64,000 nt of DNA. Origin: Salarchaeum japonicum_A. Its GTDB lineage: Archaea > Halobacteriota > Halobacteria > Halobacteriales > Halobacteriaceae. Under the pieces are notes generated by a model that was not told where the DNA came from, did not search any database, and saw only the letters and a list, made by a program, of their open reading frames with translations. The stretch lies in assembly GCF_049705945.1 (NCBI RefSeq), contig NZ_JBNAMV010000004.1:1364001-1428000 (forward strand), in the 5' to 3' direction. Below are positions 25,672 through 35,325 of this stretch, piece after piece (position 1 is the first letter of the stretch; each line of letters starts with the position of its first letter). The position numbers and the translations under genes were made by a program.

Positions 25672-25680
25672 CTTTTATGA
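25672..25680 (+). promoter_or_regulatory. TATA-like box of the antiporter gene
   Basis: CTTTTATGA is centred 29 bases before the GTG at 25705, in an AT-rich stretch after the ligase stop. It predicts a leaderless mRNA beginning at the GTG. Confidence 0.5.
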
Positions 25681-25704
25681 CGGTCTGGCACATGTTTTTG
25701 AGTA

Positions 25705-27570
25705 GTGTCAGGGTCGGAAGTCATCCCACTGGTCGCGGCTATCATCGCACTCGGTGTCGGGTCGCAGATACTGTCCGATAAGTTCCAGGTACCGAGTGTC
25801 CTGTTCCTCATCCTCTCCGGCATCGTGCTGGGGCCGGAAGGTGCGGGACTCATCACGCCGAGCGCGTTCGGCCTCGACGCCCTCTCCGCCATCGTCGGCC
25901 TCTCAGTCGCCATCATCGTCTTTGAGGGCGCGTTCCACCTGAAGTGGGAGAAACTCCGCGAGGCCCCCGGGGAGACCTTACGGCTCGTGACTATCGGCGC
26001 GGCTATCGCGCTCGTCGGCACCGCCATCGCCGTGCACTTCCTGCTCGGAGTGGGCTGGGACCTCTCCTTCCTCATCGGCGCGCTGCTCGTCGCGACGGGC
26101 CCAACGGTCATCACGCCGATACTCGAAGTCGTCCCCGTCCGCGACCGCGTCGGCGCGGCGATGGAGACCGAGGGCGTCGTGAACGACGTGACCGCCGCCA
26201 TTCTCGCCATCGTCGTGTTCGAAGTGGTGAACCCGAGCCACGCGTCGATGGGGCTCGTGCAGTCGTTCGCGTCCCGTCTCGGAACCGGTATCGCCATCGG
26301 CGTGTTCGTCGCCGGTGTCGTCTGGTATCTCCTCCGGCAGGTCGATCTCTCAGCGGGCGGCGCGGTGCAGAACGCCCGACTGCTCGTACTCGCCGGCGCG
26401 CTCGTCGCGTACGCGGCCGCCAACTACCTGTTCTCCGAAGCCGGTATCGCGGCGGTCGCGACCGCCGGCATCATCCTCGGGAACGCCGACCTCCCCTACG
26501 AGGAGGAGATAGAGACGTTCAAGGGCGACATCACGCTCATCGTGCTGTCGTTCGTCTTCATCGCGCTCGCCGCGCTCCTCCAGTTCGAGGACCTCCTCCG
26601 GCTCGGGCTCGGCGGCATCGGCGTCGCCGTCCTCGTCGCGGTCGTCATCCGGCCGATCGCCGTGTTCGCATCCACGTACGGCGACCGCTACACCGTCTCC
26701 GAGCGCGCGTTCATGAGCGCGGTCGGCCCGCGCGGCATCATTCCCGCGTCCGTCGCGACCCTGTTCGCCGTCCAACTCCAGAACGCCGGCCAGGAGCTCG
26801 CGGCGAGCACGCTCGTCGGCACCGTCTTCCTCGTCATCCTCCTCACGGTCGTCTTCGAAGGCGGCCCGGCCCGGCAGATCGCTGAAGTACTCGACATCAT
26901 ACCCATGCGCGTCATCATCGTCGGCGGCGGCACCGTCGGTCGAGCGCTCGCGGAGCGCCTCGAAGACCGCGGTGAGAACGTCGTCATCATCGAATCGGAC
27001 GAATCGATAATCGAAATCGCACGCAACGACGGCTTCACCGTCCACCAGGGCGACGGTACCGACACCGACGTCCTTCGGAAGGCCGGCGCGGAAAAAGCCA
27101 AAATCATGGTCGCCGCGACCGGCGACGACGACGCGAACCTCCTCGTCAGCCAGCTCGCGGACTCCAAGTTCGACATCGAGACCGTCATCGCTCGCGCGAA
27201 CAACCCCGACAACGTCGACGCGTTCGAGGACCTCGGCGTCCGCACCGTCTCCAGCGCGATGGCGACTGCGTGGGGTATCGACAACCTCATTGAGCGTCCC
27301 GCGCTCGCGAACTGGATGACCGAAATCGGCCGCTCCGGCGACGTGCAGGAGATCGAGGTCACCGCGGACGACCTCGTCGGCATGACCATCGACGAACTCG
27401 ACGAACAGCTCCCGAACGGCTGCATCATCGCCCTCGTCGGCCGCGGCGGCGAGAACGAGGTGCCGGACCGCGACCGCACCCTCCAGAAGGGCGACCACCT
27501 CACCTTCCTCGGCCGGAAGGAGGCCGTGCGCGAGGCGCTCGACATGTGCCACCCGCGCGACCAACCCTAG
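25705..27570 (+). CDS. cation:proton antiporter with TrkA-N/TrkA-C domains
   Basis: The 621-residue protein starts at a GTG (MSGSEVIPLVAAIIALGVGS). Residues 1-395 form the CPA1-type antiporter domain with about 12 helices; GPTVITPILEVVP and VVNDVTAAILAIVVFE carry the conserved ion-path residues. Residues 400-530 are a Rossmann TrkA-N domain (MRVIIVGGGTVGRALAERLE), and the rest is a TrkA-C domain ending in FLGRKEAVREAL. The fused regulatory domains bind NAD(H) or a nucleotide in relatives. Role: sodium or potassium export against protons, important in a salt-in cell. Confidence 0.9.
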   Translation: MSGSEVIPLVAAIIALGVGSQILSDKFQVPSVLFLILSGIVLGPEGAGLITPSAFGLDALSAIVGLSVAIIVFEGAFHLKWEKLREAPGETLRLVTIGAAIALVGTAIAVHFLLGVGWDLSFLIGALLVATGPTVITPILEVVPVRDRVGAAMETEGVVNDVTAAILAIVVFEVVNPSHASMGLVQSFASRLGTGIAIGVFVAGVVWYLLRQVDLSAGGAVQNARLLVLAGALVAYAAANYLFSEAGIAAVATAGIILGNADLPYEEEIETFKGDITLIVLSFVFIALAALLQFEDLLRLGLGGIGVAVLVAVVIRPIAVFASTYGDRYTVSERAFMSAVGPRGIIPASVATLFAVQLQNAGQELAASTLVGTVFLVILLTVVFEGGPARQIAEVLDIIPMRVIIVGGGTVGRALAERLEDRGENVVIIESDESIIEIARNDGFTVHQGDGTDTDVLRKAGAEKAKIMVAATGDDDANLLVSQLADSKFDIETVIARANNPDNVDAFEDLGVRTVSSAMATAWGIDNLIERPALANWMTEIGRSGDVQEIEVTADDLVGMTIDELDEQLPNGCIIALVGRGGENEVPDRDRTLQKGDHLTFLGRKEAVREALDMCHPRDQP

Positions 27571-27601
27571 ATTTAGGGCGTTCTCCCGGGTACTATCGCT
27601 C

Positions 27602-27880
27602 GTGTCGGACGACCTCGCGCGAGCGCTCACTCGCGTCAGGCCCGGCGACCGCGCACACGCCACCACCGACAGCAGACGCTACACCGCCGTCGTCACCGCC
27701 ACCGAACGCGACGACGCGACCGTCCGCGTGACCGCCGTCCCCGAATCCGGCGACCAGTGGCTCGAACTCCGCGCGACCCGCGCCGACGACGAGTGGACGC
27801 CACCGACCGTCCACCGACTCCAGCACCCCGACGACGACTGGACGGAACTCGGCCCGCTCGTCACGCTGGACGTGGACTGA
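27602..27880 (+). CDS. small hypothetical protein (92 aa)
   Basis: The protein begins at a GTG 31 bases after the antiporter stop (MSDDLARALTRVRPGDRAHA). It has a compact beta-rich pattern (TAVVTATERDDATVRVTAVP ... GPLVTLDVD), no Cys and no membrane segment. Codon bias fits a real gene. I recognise no family. Its stop is one base from the convergent glycosyltransferase stop. Confidence 0.65.
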   Translation: MSDDLARALTRVRPGDRAHATTDSRRYTAVVTATERDDATVRVTAVPESGDQWLELRATRADDEWTPPTVHRLQHPDDDWTELGPLVTLDVD

Positions 27881-27881
27881 C

Positions 27882-29207
27882 CTATCGGTTCCGGCCCTGG
27901 TGTGCCGTCTTCTCCCACGTATGGTCGTTCAGGTACGTCTGTTTCATCGCGCGGAGTTCCGCGCCCCACAACAGCACCCAGTACGGCAAGGTCGCGAGCG
28001 CGACGACTGGTGCGCGCGCCGCGCGAATAGTAGTCCTCCGCTCAGACACGAGCACGTACCCGAGAACGTACACCGCTAGCATCTCGATGGCGAACGCGAG
28101 CGAGAGGGAGAGAACGGCTCCAATACCGAGGCTGAGACGGTGGCTGACAGCGTTCGCGACCATCGCGAGAATGACAATGCCGGCGATGTTCACGGGGGCG
28201 AGATGCGGGAGGATTGACTGCGTTGTCGTGTGTATGCGTGCCCGAAGCCCCGACGGTGGATTCCGGATGTACTGAACGAACGTGTACACTTTCCCCTTCT
28301 GCCAGCGGGTTCGCTGTCGAACCCAGGCGTTCACGGCCACTGGGGACTCTTCCCGGGTCGTGACGTCAAGGAGCGCGAGGTCGTAGCCTTCCAGCCAGAG
28401 GAACAACCCGAGTTCGAAATCTTCGGTGACGTTCTGTGGCCCCCACGGAACCCACTTTGGGGCGTTCTCTCCAAGCACGTCGTCGTAGATGTCTTGTCGC
28501 CGGTGGCTCACGTTTTCGAGGACGGTTCGTCGGACGAAGTTCGTCGTTCCACCGAGCGGAACAGGATACCCGACGTAGTGGAACGCCGGCAGCAGGAGAC
28601 GGTACCAGTAGGCGTACTCCGCGCGGAACACGAGGTTACGCCAACCGTCGCCCTCGTTCACCATGTCGAGTTTCCCTTGGGCGTAGTCCACGCCCGTCGT
28701 GACGAACGCGTAGCTCGCGGCGCGAAACACGTCCGGGTCGACGATGTCTTCCGCGTCGACTACCCCCACCACGTCGCCGTCAGTGTGGGCGAACCCGTAG
28801 TTGAGCGCGCGGGGCTTGTTCGGTTCGCCCGGATAGTCCGCTGGCACTACCAGTCGGTCGAACGCCCCCTTGATGTCGTCAAGCGCGCGCATCGTCTCGT
28901 TGTCATCAGGTTCGAGGAGAACAGTCACAGTCAGTCGTCCGGGATAGTCGGCGTTCAGCACCGACCGAACCGACTGCGATATCACGGTGGGTTCCTCGTA
29001 GGCGGGAATGAGCACGTCAATACTCGGGAGGTCGGCGTCGGCGGGCGGCCACGCGGCTGGCGGACGCGCGTACACGTCGCGAGACGCGCCGACGACGGGG
29101 GCAGCGATGTAGAACTGGACGAACGGATAGAGATGATAGAAGTTCACGCCGGTCCACACTGTACCGAACACCACCGCGGTCACAGTAATTAGCTCGTACT
29201 GCCCCAT
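27882..29207 (-). CDS. family 2 membrane glycosyltransferase
   Basis: The 441-residue protein has one or two N-terminal helices, a cytosolic GT2 domain (IDVLIPAYEEPTVISQSVRS; VVDAED as the DxD; TEDFELGLFL as the TED motif; RQRTRWQKGKVYT as QxxRW), and four C-terminal helices. These are features of processive or cellulose-synthase-like GT2 enzymes that make and export polysaccharide, but the product cannot be told. GC content drops slightly relative to neighbours (codons like ACA, ACT), which may mean transfer. Confidence 0.88.
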   Translation of the reverse strand: MGQYELITVTAVVFGTVWTGVNFYHLYPFVQFYIAAPVVGASRDVYARPPAAWPPADADLPSIDVLIPAYEEPTVISQSVRSVLNADYPGRLTVTVLLEPDDNETMRALDDIKGAFDRLVVPADYPGEPNKPRALNYGFAHTDGDVVGVVDAEDIVDPDVFRAASYAFVTTGVDYAQGKLDMVNEGDGWRNLVFRAEYAYWYRLLLPAFHYVGYPVPLGGTTNFVRRTVLENVSHRRQDIYDDVLGENAPKWVPWGPQNVTEDFELGLFLWLEGYDLALLDVTTREESPVAVNAWVRQRTRWQKGKVYTFVQYIRNPPSGLRARIHTTTQSILPHLAPVNIAGIVILAMVANAVSHRLSLGIGAVLSLSLAFAIEMLAVYVLGYVLVSERRTTIRAARAPVVALATLPYWVLLWGAELRAMKQTYLNDHTWEKTAHQGRNR

Positions 29208-29342
29208 CTGTCGAAACCACAGACGGCCTACAATCTAAACGTTCCTGATATGTGGTGCGTGTGACAGGGCTGGTTCCCGAGGTGAGTGTACGTGCCCCCT
29301 CTCAGAAATCCAGAAAAACCCCGTTCGCAGCGGATGCTCGGA

Positions 29343-30488
29343 TTACTTGCGCTCGAACGTGATTGCCGCGCCCTGCCCGAAGCCCACGCAGAGGGTGGCG
29401 AGTCCCTTCTCGGCATCGCGTTTCTGCATCTCGTGGATGAGTGTGACGGGGAGGCGCGCACCGGAGGCACCCAGCGGGTGGCCGATGGCGATCGCGCCAC
29501 CGTTCACGTTGAACTTGTCGTCGTCCACGCCGAGTTTGCGCTGGCTGTACAGCGTCTGGGACGCGAACGCCTCGTTCAGTTCCACGAGGTCGAACTCCTC
29601 GATATCCTCGCCGGTGCGTTCGAGGAGGCCCTGCGTGGCGGGGACGGGACCGACGCCCATGATGGTCGGATCGACGCCCGCGACGTTGTTGTCGCCGACG
29701 TACGCGAGGATGTCGAGGTCGTGTTCCTCCGCGAACTCCTCGCTCGTCACGAGCGTCGCGGCCGCGCCGTCCGAAATCTGGCTCGCGTTCCCGGGCGTGA
29801 CCGTGCCGTCGCTCTTGAACACGGTGGGGAGGCCGCCGAGCGTTTCGAGGTCGGTGTCGGGGCGGATGCCCTCGTCCTCGGAGACGACGCCGTCCGGCGT
29901 CTCGACGGGAACGATTTCGTCGTCGAACCGACCGGACTCGGTGGCTTCCGCGGCGCGCTGATGGCTGCGGAGCGCGTACTCGTCCTGCTCCTCGCGGGAC
30001 ACATCGAACTCCTCGGACACCTTCTCCGCGGTCATCCCCATCTGGAGGTCGGGGACGTTGTACTTCTCCGCGAGTTCCGGGTGGAGGTCGTTGTAGGAGT
30101 CGCCGCCCATCGGGACGCGACTCATGTTCTCCACGCCGCCCGCGATGATGGCGTCACGCTGGCCCGCACGCACGGCGTCGCTCGCGCTGATGACGGCCTG
30201 CATCGAGGACGCACACCAGCGGTTGATGGTGGTCGCGGGCGTGCCCTCGCCGAGTTCGGAGAGCAACGCGATGACGCGCGCGACGTTGTTGTCCTGCTCG
30301 GTGCGCTGCTGCGCGACCCCCCACATCAGGTCGTCGATGTGCTCGGACTCGAGTCCGGTCTCGTCGAGGATGTGGTCGATGAGCGTCACCGAGAGGTCTT
30401 CGCTGCGCGTGTCCGCGAACACGCCGCCCTCCTTGCCTTGTGGCGTTCGGACGGCCTTCGCGACGACTGGCGTGGGCATTTCTCCCAT
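29343..30488 (-). CDS. thiolase (acetyl-CoA C-acyltransferase)
   Basis: The 381-residue enzyme has all thiolase residues: the nucleophile in NRWCASSMQAV (Cys near residue 92), NGGAIAIGHPLGASGAR with the active-site His, and CVGFGQGAA with the second Cys. It may act in beta-oxidation or make acetoacetyl-CoA for isoprenoid or polyhydroxyalkanoate synthesis. The start is ATG at 30488 (MGEMPTPVVAKAVRTPQGKE) or three codons later at 30479. No partner HMG-CoA synthase or beta-oxidation gene adjoins it. Confidence 0.93.
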   Translation of the reverse strand: MGEMPTPVVAKAVRTPQGKEGGVFADTRSEDLSVTLIDHILDETGLESEHIDDLMWGVAQQRTEQDNNVARVIALLSELGEGTPATTINRWCASSMQAVISASDAVRAGQRDAIIAGGVENMSRVPMGGDSYNDLHPELAEKYNVPDLQMGMTAEKVSEEFDVSREEQDEYALRSHQRAAEATESGRFDDEIVPVETPDGVVSEDEGIRPDTDLETLGGLPTVFKSDGTVTPGNASQISDGAAATLVTSEEFAEEHDLDILAYVGDNNVAGVDPTIMGVGPVPATQGLLERTGEDIEEFDLVELNEAFASQTLYSQRKLGVDDDKFNVNGGAIAIGHPLGASGARLPVTLIHEMQKRDAEKGLATLCVGFGQGAAITFERK

Positions 30489-30563
30489 GCCTCCGTCTCG
30501 CTCCCACAGGGCCTTAAGCCTGCCACAACGGGCCGTGAGTTCCGAGACGTTTCTTCGCTGCGG

Positions 30564-31208
30564 TCACGGCGACCGACTATAGGCACGCGAGTAGTACGCG
30601 ATGACCGGGACGCCCGCGATAGTCGGCCACAGCCACGCGAGCACGCCGAGGGCCGGAGTGAGGTTCACCGCGGACACCGCGCTGACGGTCGCGACGAACG
30701 CGCCGAGCATCCGCTGGAGGTGTGCCACCCGCCACTCGCCGTGTCCCTCGGCCGCGCGGAAGGACCGTGCGTCCGCGACGCCGAATCCGACGCCGATGGC
30801 GCCGAACACTCCCATCACCGCCCCGAACGCGTCCCCGTCTGCGAGCCTGACGACCCCCCAGCCGCCGAGCGCGAGACACGCGACGACGACGCCCGTGGCG
30901 GCGGTCCAGTCGACGGCGTGCGCGTCGTCGCTCGGGCGCTTCCGGGAGAGCGCGCGATAGCCGGAGAACGCGAGGTAGCCGCTGAACACGGCGACGAGCG
31001 CGAGAAACACCCTGAACGCGCTCGGAGCGACCGCGAGCAGCGCGAACACAGTGACGACGACCACCGCCATCGACCGCACGAACGCCCGTCCCGCGAAGCG
31101 GTGTCGTCGTCCGCCCTTCGTGGTCGCTATCGCGCCTGCTCCCGCCGCGACCGCGACGACTCCCGCGGCGATGTGAATCCAGAGCGTCCAGTCTTCGAGC
31201 GTCGCCAT
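30564..31208 (-). CDS. integral membrane protein, DUF2306-like
   Basis: The 214-residue protein has about six hydrophobic segments. The N-terminal pattern LWIHIAAGVVAVAAGAGAI followed by TKGGRRHRFAGRAFV fits the DUF2306-like arrangement (His in helix 1 and a Gly-Gly-x-x-His-Arg loop), suggesting a possible haem or metal site, as seen in small bacterial membrane proteins. No function is established. It diverges from the agl23-like gene with promoters for both inside 104 bases. Confidence 0.65.
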   Translation of the reverse strand: MATLEDWTLWIHIAAGVVAVAAGAGAIATTKGGRRHRFAGRAFVRSMAVVVVTVFALLAVAPSAFRVFLALVAVFSGYLAFSGYRALSRKRPSDDAHAVDWTAATGVVVACLALGGWGVVRLADGDAFGAVMGVFGAIGVGFGVADARSFRAAEGHGEWRVAHLQRMLGAFVATVSAVSAVNLTPALGVLAWLWPTIAGVPVIAYYSRAYSRSP

Positions 31209-31282
31209 ACGGAGCCCTCACCGACCGCTCCCATAAGAATTCGGTCGCCCGGACCGCAGGCGGTCGAACGCAGAGGAAAAAC

Positions 31283-31292
31283 GGTTTATCGG
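31283..31292 (+). promoter_or_regulatory. TATA-like box of the agl23-like gene
   Basis: GGTTTATCGG is centred 26 bases before the ATG at 31313, the expected distance for a leaderless transcript. Confidence 0.5.
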
Positions 31293-31312
31293 GCGCCGCG
31301 TTACGCGAACGC

Positions 31313-33082
31313 ATGCGTCGGTCCCTCCGCCGTCTCTCCCGCCCGCTCCCCGCCCTCCTCGCCGTGAGCGCGCTCGCGCTCGCGGTCCGCCTCTACGACC
31401 TCGGACATCGAGTCGCCCACCAGGACGAGTCCCGGGTCGCGGACTGGATCCTCCAGTACATGGCGATGGGAACCTGGGAGTACCGCCCAATCATCCACGG
31501 GCCGTTCCTCCCGCACGCGAACGGCGTGCTGTTCGACCTGCTCGGGCCCTCCGACTTCGTGATGCGCCTCCTCCCCGCACTCGCGGGTGCGCTCCTCCCG
31601 CTCGCGGCGCTCCTCTACCGCACGCGGTTGCGGGACGACGAGACGATAGCGCTCGGCCTCCTGCTCGCCGCGAACCCGATCCTCCTCTACTACAGCCGCT
31701 TCATGCGGAACGACCTCATGCTCGCCGCCGTGATGTTCGCGGCGGTCGGCTGCTTCGTCCGCGCGTGGGACACCAAGCGCCTGCGCTGGCTCCCCGTCGC
31801 CGCGTTCCTCTTCGCGCTCGGGTTCACGATGAAGGAGAACGCCTTGCTCTATCCGGTCGCGTGGCTCGGCGCGCTCGTCCTCGTCGCCGACGCCCGCGTC
31901 GTCACCGGCGACCGCGGCTGGGCCGGCCGCGCCGTTGCGGGCGCACGCCGCGTCTACGGCTGGGTCCTCGCACTGGTCGACGTGCTCGTCGGCGGCCCGC
32001 GCGACCCCGACCACGGACTCACCGCGCACGTCCGCGGCGGCCTGCGCGCCGCACTCCGGAACCCGGTGGTGCGGTACGTCCCGCTCGCGCTCTTCCTCGT
32101 CGCGGAAGCCCTGCTCGTCGTCGTCCTGTTCTACGCGCCGAAACCCGACCTCTGGACCGCGCTCTCCGGCGGCCGCCCCCTCATTCCGGTTCTCCGTGAG
32201 GCGACCCTGGGCGTCTGGTTCGAGTTCCTCGGCACGTGGGGCGGCGCGGAGATGCACGCGCATTCCGTCGTCCAGTTCCTCGGCCTGCTCATCGAACTCA
32301 CTATCTTCGGCGCACCGTCCCTTCTCCCGCTCGCGATTGTCGGGTTCGTCTACGACCGCTACACCGACGCGTCGCCCCGCGACATCGTCTCCTTCTGCGC
32401 GTACTGGGGGTTCGCGTCCATCTTCGGGTACGCCGCCATCACGGACATCATGGCCGGCTGGACGGCGATTCACGCGGTCGTCCCGCTCGCCGTCCCCGCC
32501 GCCGTCGCGCTCGCCGCGCTCTACCGGATGGGCCGGACGGCGTTCGCCACTGACCGGCCGTCGCTCGCCGCGGGCGTCGTCGCCGCGCTCGCGCTCAGCG
32601 CCGCGATGACCGGCGGCGTCGCGGCCGGCGCGTCCTTCACGTACGACCAGTCGACGGAGAACCCGCTCGTCCAGTACGCCCAGCCGGGCGGCGACATGAA
32701 ACCCGTCCTCGACGACATCCGCGAGGCCTCCCAGTCGAACGACGGCGTGGACGTGCTGTTCTACGGCGACAAGTTCCACAACCCCACGGGGAGCCACGAG
32801 TTCACCATCAACGACTGGGACGTCCCCGGTGACACGGGCGGCGCGTACCCCGGGTGGTTCGAGCGCCTCCCGCTCCCGTGGTACCTCGACCAGTACGGGT
32901 CGAACGTGACGAGCGTCCAGTCCGTCAGTGGGTTCCCCGACTCGCCGCCGCCGGTCGTCATCACGCTCGACCGCGACAGCGACGACATCGAGGAGCGCCT
33001 CGACGGCTACGCGCGCTACACGTTCCCGCGCTACCTCACGTCCGGGCACGGCGACCTCGCCATCTACGTCCGCGAAGAGTGA
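31313..33082 (+). CDS. Agl23-type flippase-associated membrane protein (TIGR03663)
   Basis: The 589-residue protein has an Arg-rich start (MRRSLRRLSRPLPALLAVSA), then ALAVRLYDLGHRVAHQDESR, in which the acidic HQDES motif resembles the first loop of GT39/PMT-like glycosyltransferases. About 12 helices follow, and an extracytoplasmic C-terminal domain of about 130 residues. It matches the TIGR03663 family, which includes Agl23-type proteins linked to lipid-linked oligosaccharide flipping and N-glycosylation. Enzymatic activity has not been shown. No other agl genes adjoin. Confidence 0.8.
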   Translation: MRRSLRRLSRPLPALLAVSALALAVRLYDLGHRVAHQDESRVADWILQYMAMGTWEYRPIIHGPFLPHANGVLFDLLGPSDFVMRLLPALAGALLPLAALLYRTRLRDDETIALGLLLAANPILLYYSRFMRNDLMLAAVMFAAVGCFVRAWDTKRLRWLPVAAFLFALGFTMKENALLYPVAWLGALVLVADARVVTGDRGWAGRAVAGARRVYGWVLALVDVLVGGPRDPDHGLTAHVRGGLRAALRNPVVRYVPLALFLVAEALLVVVLFYAPKPDLWTALSGGRPLIPVLREATLGVWFEFLGTWGGAEMHAHSVVQFLGLLIELTIFGAPSLLPLAIVGFVYDRYTDASPRDIVSFCAYWGFASIFGYAAITDIMAGWTAIHAVVPLAVPAAVALAALYRMGRTAFATDRPSLAAGVVAALALSAAMTGGVAAGASFTYDQSTENPLVQYAQPGGDMKPVLDDIREASQSNDGVDVLFYGDKFHNPTGSHEFTINDWDVPGDTGGAYPGWFERLPLPWYLDQYGSNVTSVQSVSGFPDSPPPVVITLDRDSDDIEERLDGYARYTFPRYLTSGHGDLAIYVREE

Positions 33083-33128
33083 CGCTCCCGGCGACGGTCT
33101 TAAGCGGGTCGCACGGCAAGGGTAGGCG

Positions 33129-34469
33129 ATGAGCGAAAGGGCGCTCGACGTCATCGAAGTTCTCCTCACCGCTCGCGTCTACGGGCGGACGCCGAGTCTC
33201 GACGAGGACGACCTCCCACCCCACCTCCGGGAGGCGTTCTGGGCCGAGGACGGCGTTCCGGACTCCCCGACGGTGAACGAGGAAACCGTTCGCGAGGCCA
33301 CGGGCATCAGCGAGCCGTGGGAGGAGATTTCGGGACTGATGTTCACCGACCGCGACACGTTCAGCGGGCGGTTGAACCTCGTGAACGACGACATGGCGCG
33401 CGAGTGGTACGACGAGCGGGCGGACGCCGACCGATTGAACCGGAACCCGGCGCTCGCACACGAGTTCGAGGACCGAGAGGGCGTGGACTACGAGGCGGCA
33501 CGCGAGGAGAACCGGCCCGTGCGCGCGGACCCGCAGTGGATCGACGGCCTGCTCGCCGAGTTCTTCGACGAGGAGGACGAGGAGATGCTCGACCTCGTGG
33601 AAGTCCGCGCGCCCTCGGAGATCGACGTGACGATGGACGACCTCGTGCTCACGCCGGAGCAGGAGGCCGAAATCGGGAAGGTCGGGAAGGCGATCGAGCA
33701 CCGCGACTTCCTCGCCGAGGTCGGCCTGTACGAGATCGGGAAACTGCTCTTCGTCGGCCCGCCCGGCACGGGGAAGACCTCCACGGCGAAAGCGCTCGCG
33801 CACAGCCTTGACCTCCCGTTCGTCGAGGTGAAACTCTCGATGATAACGAGCCAGTACCTCGGTGAGACGGCGAAGAACGTCGATAAGGTGTTCGAGGTCG
33901 CGCGCCGGCTCTCGCCCTGCATCTTCTTCATCGACGAGTTCGACTTCGTCGCGAAAACCCGGAGTTCGGACGAGCACGCGGCCATCAAGCGCGCCGTCAA
34001 CACGCTCCTGAAGAGTATCGACGAGATCAGTCTCATTCGGGACGAAGTCCTCCTCATCGGTGCGACGAACCACCCGGACGACCTGGATTCCGCGGTGTGG
34101 CGGCGGTTCGACGAGATTCTCGCGTTCCCGAACCCCTCGGAGCCGATGCGGGCGGACATCCTCCGCCTCATCACGCACGACATGGAAATCGAGGACTTCG
34201 ACCCCGACGAAATCGCGGCGAAGACCGACGGCCTCACCGGGAGCGACCTCCGCCTCGTGATGCGCGAGGCCGTGCTCGACGCGCTGACGGAGGACCGGAC
34301 GACGCTCACCCAGGCGGACTTGCTGGGCGCGGTCGAACAGTTCGAGGAGCGCGACCACCTCCGCAACCTCGACAACCTGGAGGACGCGCTCACGCACGGC
34401 GACGACCCCGACGGGAGCGAGGACGCGACCGAATCGGGGGACGCACACGACCACGTGCACACGCACTAG
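33129..34469 (+). CDS. AAA family ATPase
   Basis: The 446-residue protein has an acidic N-terminal region of about 190 residues, then a classic AAA module: Walker A GPPGTGKT at residues 210-217, Walker B IFFIDEFD at 265-272, a second region GATNHPDDLDSAVWRRFDE with the Arg finger, and a helical lid. The tail ends in a His/Asp-rich stretch (SGDAHDHVHTH), which may bind metal. It resembles spastin/katanin-like single-ring ATPases seen in haloarchaea; client unknown. The MBL gene starts one base after its stop. Confidence 0.88.
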   Translation: MSERALDVIEVLLTARVYGRTPSLDEDDLPPHLREAFWAEDGVPDSPTVNEETVREATGISEPWEEISGLMFTDRDTFSGRLNLVNDDMAREWYDERADADRLNRNPALAHEFEDREGVDYEAAREENRPVRADPQWIDGLLAEFFDEEDEEMLDLVEVRAPSEIDVTMDDLVLTPEQEAEIGKVGKAIEHRDFLAEVGLYEIGKLLFVGPPGTGKTSTAKALAHSLDLPFVEVKLSMITSQYLGETAKNVDKVFEVARRLSPCIFFIDEFDFVAKTRSSDEHAAIKRAVNTLLKSIDEISLIRDEVLLIGATNHPDDLDSAVWRRFDEILAFPNPSEPMRADILRLITHDMEIEDFDPDEIAAKTDGLTGSDLRLVMREAVLDALTEDRTTLTQADLLGAVEQFEERDHLRNLDNLEDALTHGDDPDGSEDATESGDAHDHVHTH

Positions 34470-35294
34470 ATGCGCGTCACACTCCTCGGGACGGGCGACA
34501 CGACCGGCACGCCCACCCCGGGGTGTGACTGCGACACCTGCCAGGCGGCACGGGAGCGCGGCGTCGAACGAACTCGGTTTTCGGTGCACGTCGAGAACGA
34601 ACGCACGGGCGAATCACTCCTCCTCGACGCGAGCCCGGACTTCCGCCACCAGTTCCTCACGCAGGACGTGTCGCTCCCGAACGAAGTTGTCATCACCCAC
34701 GTGCACTTCGACCACCTCGACGGCCTCGGGAACGCGTACCGACTCGTCGACAGCCTCCCCGTGCACGCGGCGACCGAACGCGACCCCGAGACGGGGACCT
34801 CGGTCGCGGGCACCGTCCGCGAGAAGTACGACTACCTCGACCCAGTCACCGTCCACGGACACGCGCCCGGTGAGACGTTCCGAGCGGCGGGGTTGGACGT
34901 GACGCTCGTCCCCGTCGACCACCCGCCGCTCGTGTGTTACGGCGTGGTCGTGCAGGACCCGGAGACGGGCGCGAAACTCTCGCTCACGGGTGACACGAGC
35001 TACGACGTGCCGACGAAGTCTCGGGACGCGCTGCGGGGCGCGGACCTCCTGCTCGCGGACGCGATCGTCCCCGCCGCGCTCTGCGACCACCACCCGATGG
35101 GCGGCCGGCACGAGGACGGCGACGGGGTTCCGCGGACGTTCGGTACGAAACACATGACGCGGGAGGGCGCGCTCTCGCTCGCCGACGAACTCGACGCGGA
35201 CGAGACCCGCCTGGTGCACGTTTCGCACTTCTATCCGGAAGACGAGGCGTTCGACGACGCGCTCGCTATCGACGGCGAAACGTTCGATATATAG
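34470..35294 (+). CDS. MBL-fold phosphodiesterase, PhnP-like
   Basis: The 274-residue protein begins MRVTLLGTGDTTGTPTPGC, with CDCDTCQ close by, the GTG/Cys pattern of PhnP-like enzymes, which use Cys residues for an extra metal. The metal motif THVHFDHLDGLG, a DHPP segment, GDTSYD and the C-terminal HVSHFYP complete the site. PhnP hydrolyses cyclic phosphodiesters; the substrate here is unknown. Directly follows the AAA ATPase gene with no gap, so the two are co-transcribed. Confidence 0.88.
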   Translation: MRVTLLGTGDTTGTPTPGCDCDTCQAARERGVERTRFSVHVENERTGESLLLDASPDFRHQFLTQDVSLPNEVVITHVHFDHLDGLGNAYRLVDSLPVHAATERDPETGTSVAGTVREKYDYLDPVTVHGHAPGETFRAAGLDVTLVPVDHPPLVCYGVVVQDPETGAKLSLTGDTSYDVPTKSRDALRGADLLLADAIVPAALCDHHPMGGRHEDGDGVPRTFGTKHMTREGALSLADELDADETRLVHVSHFYPEDEAFDDALAIDGETFDI

Positions 35295-35325
35295 ATTTTT
35301 TCACGCGGCGCATCGATGTCCGCGT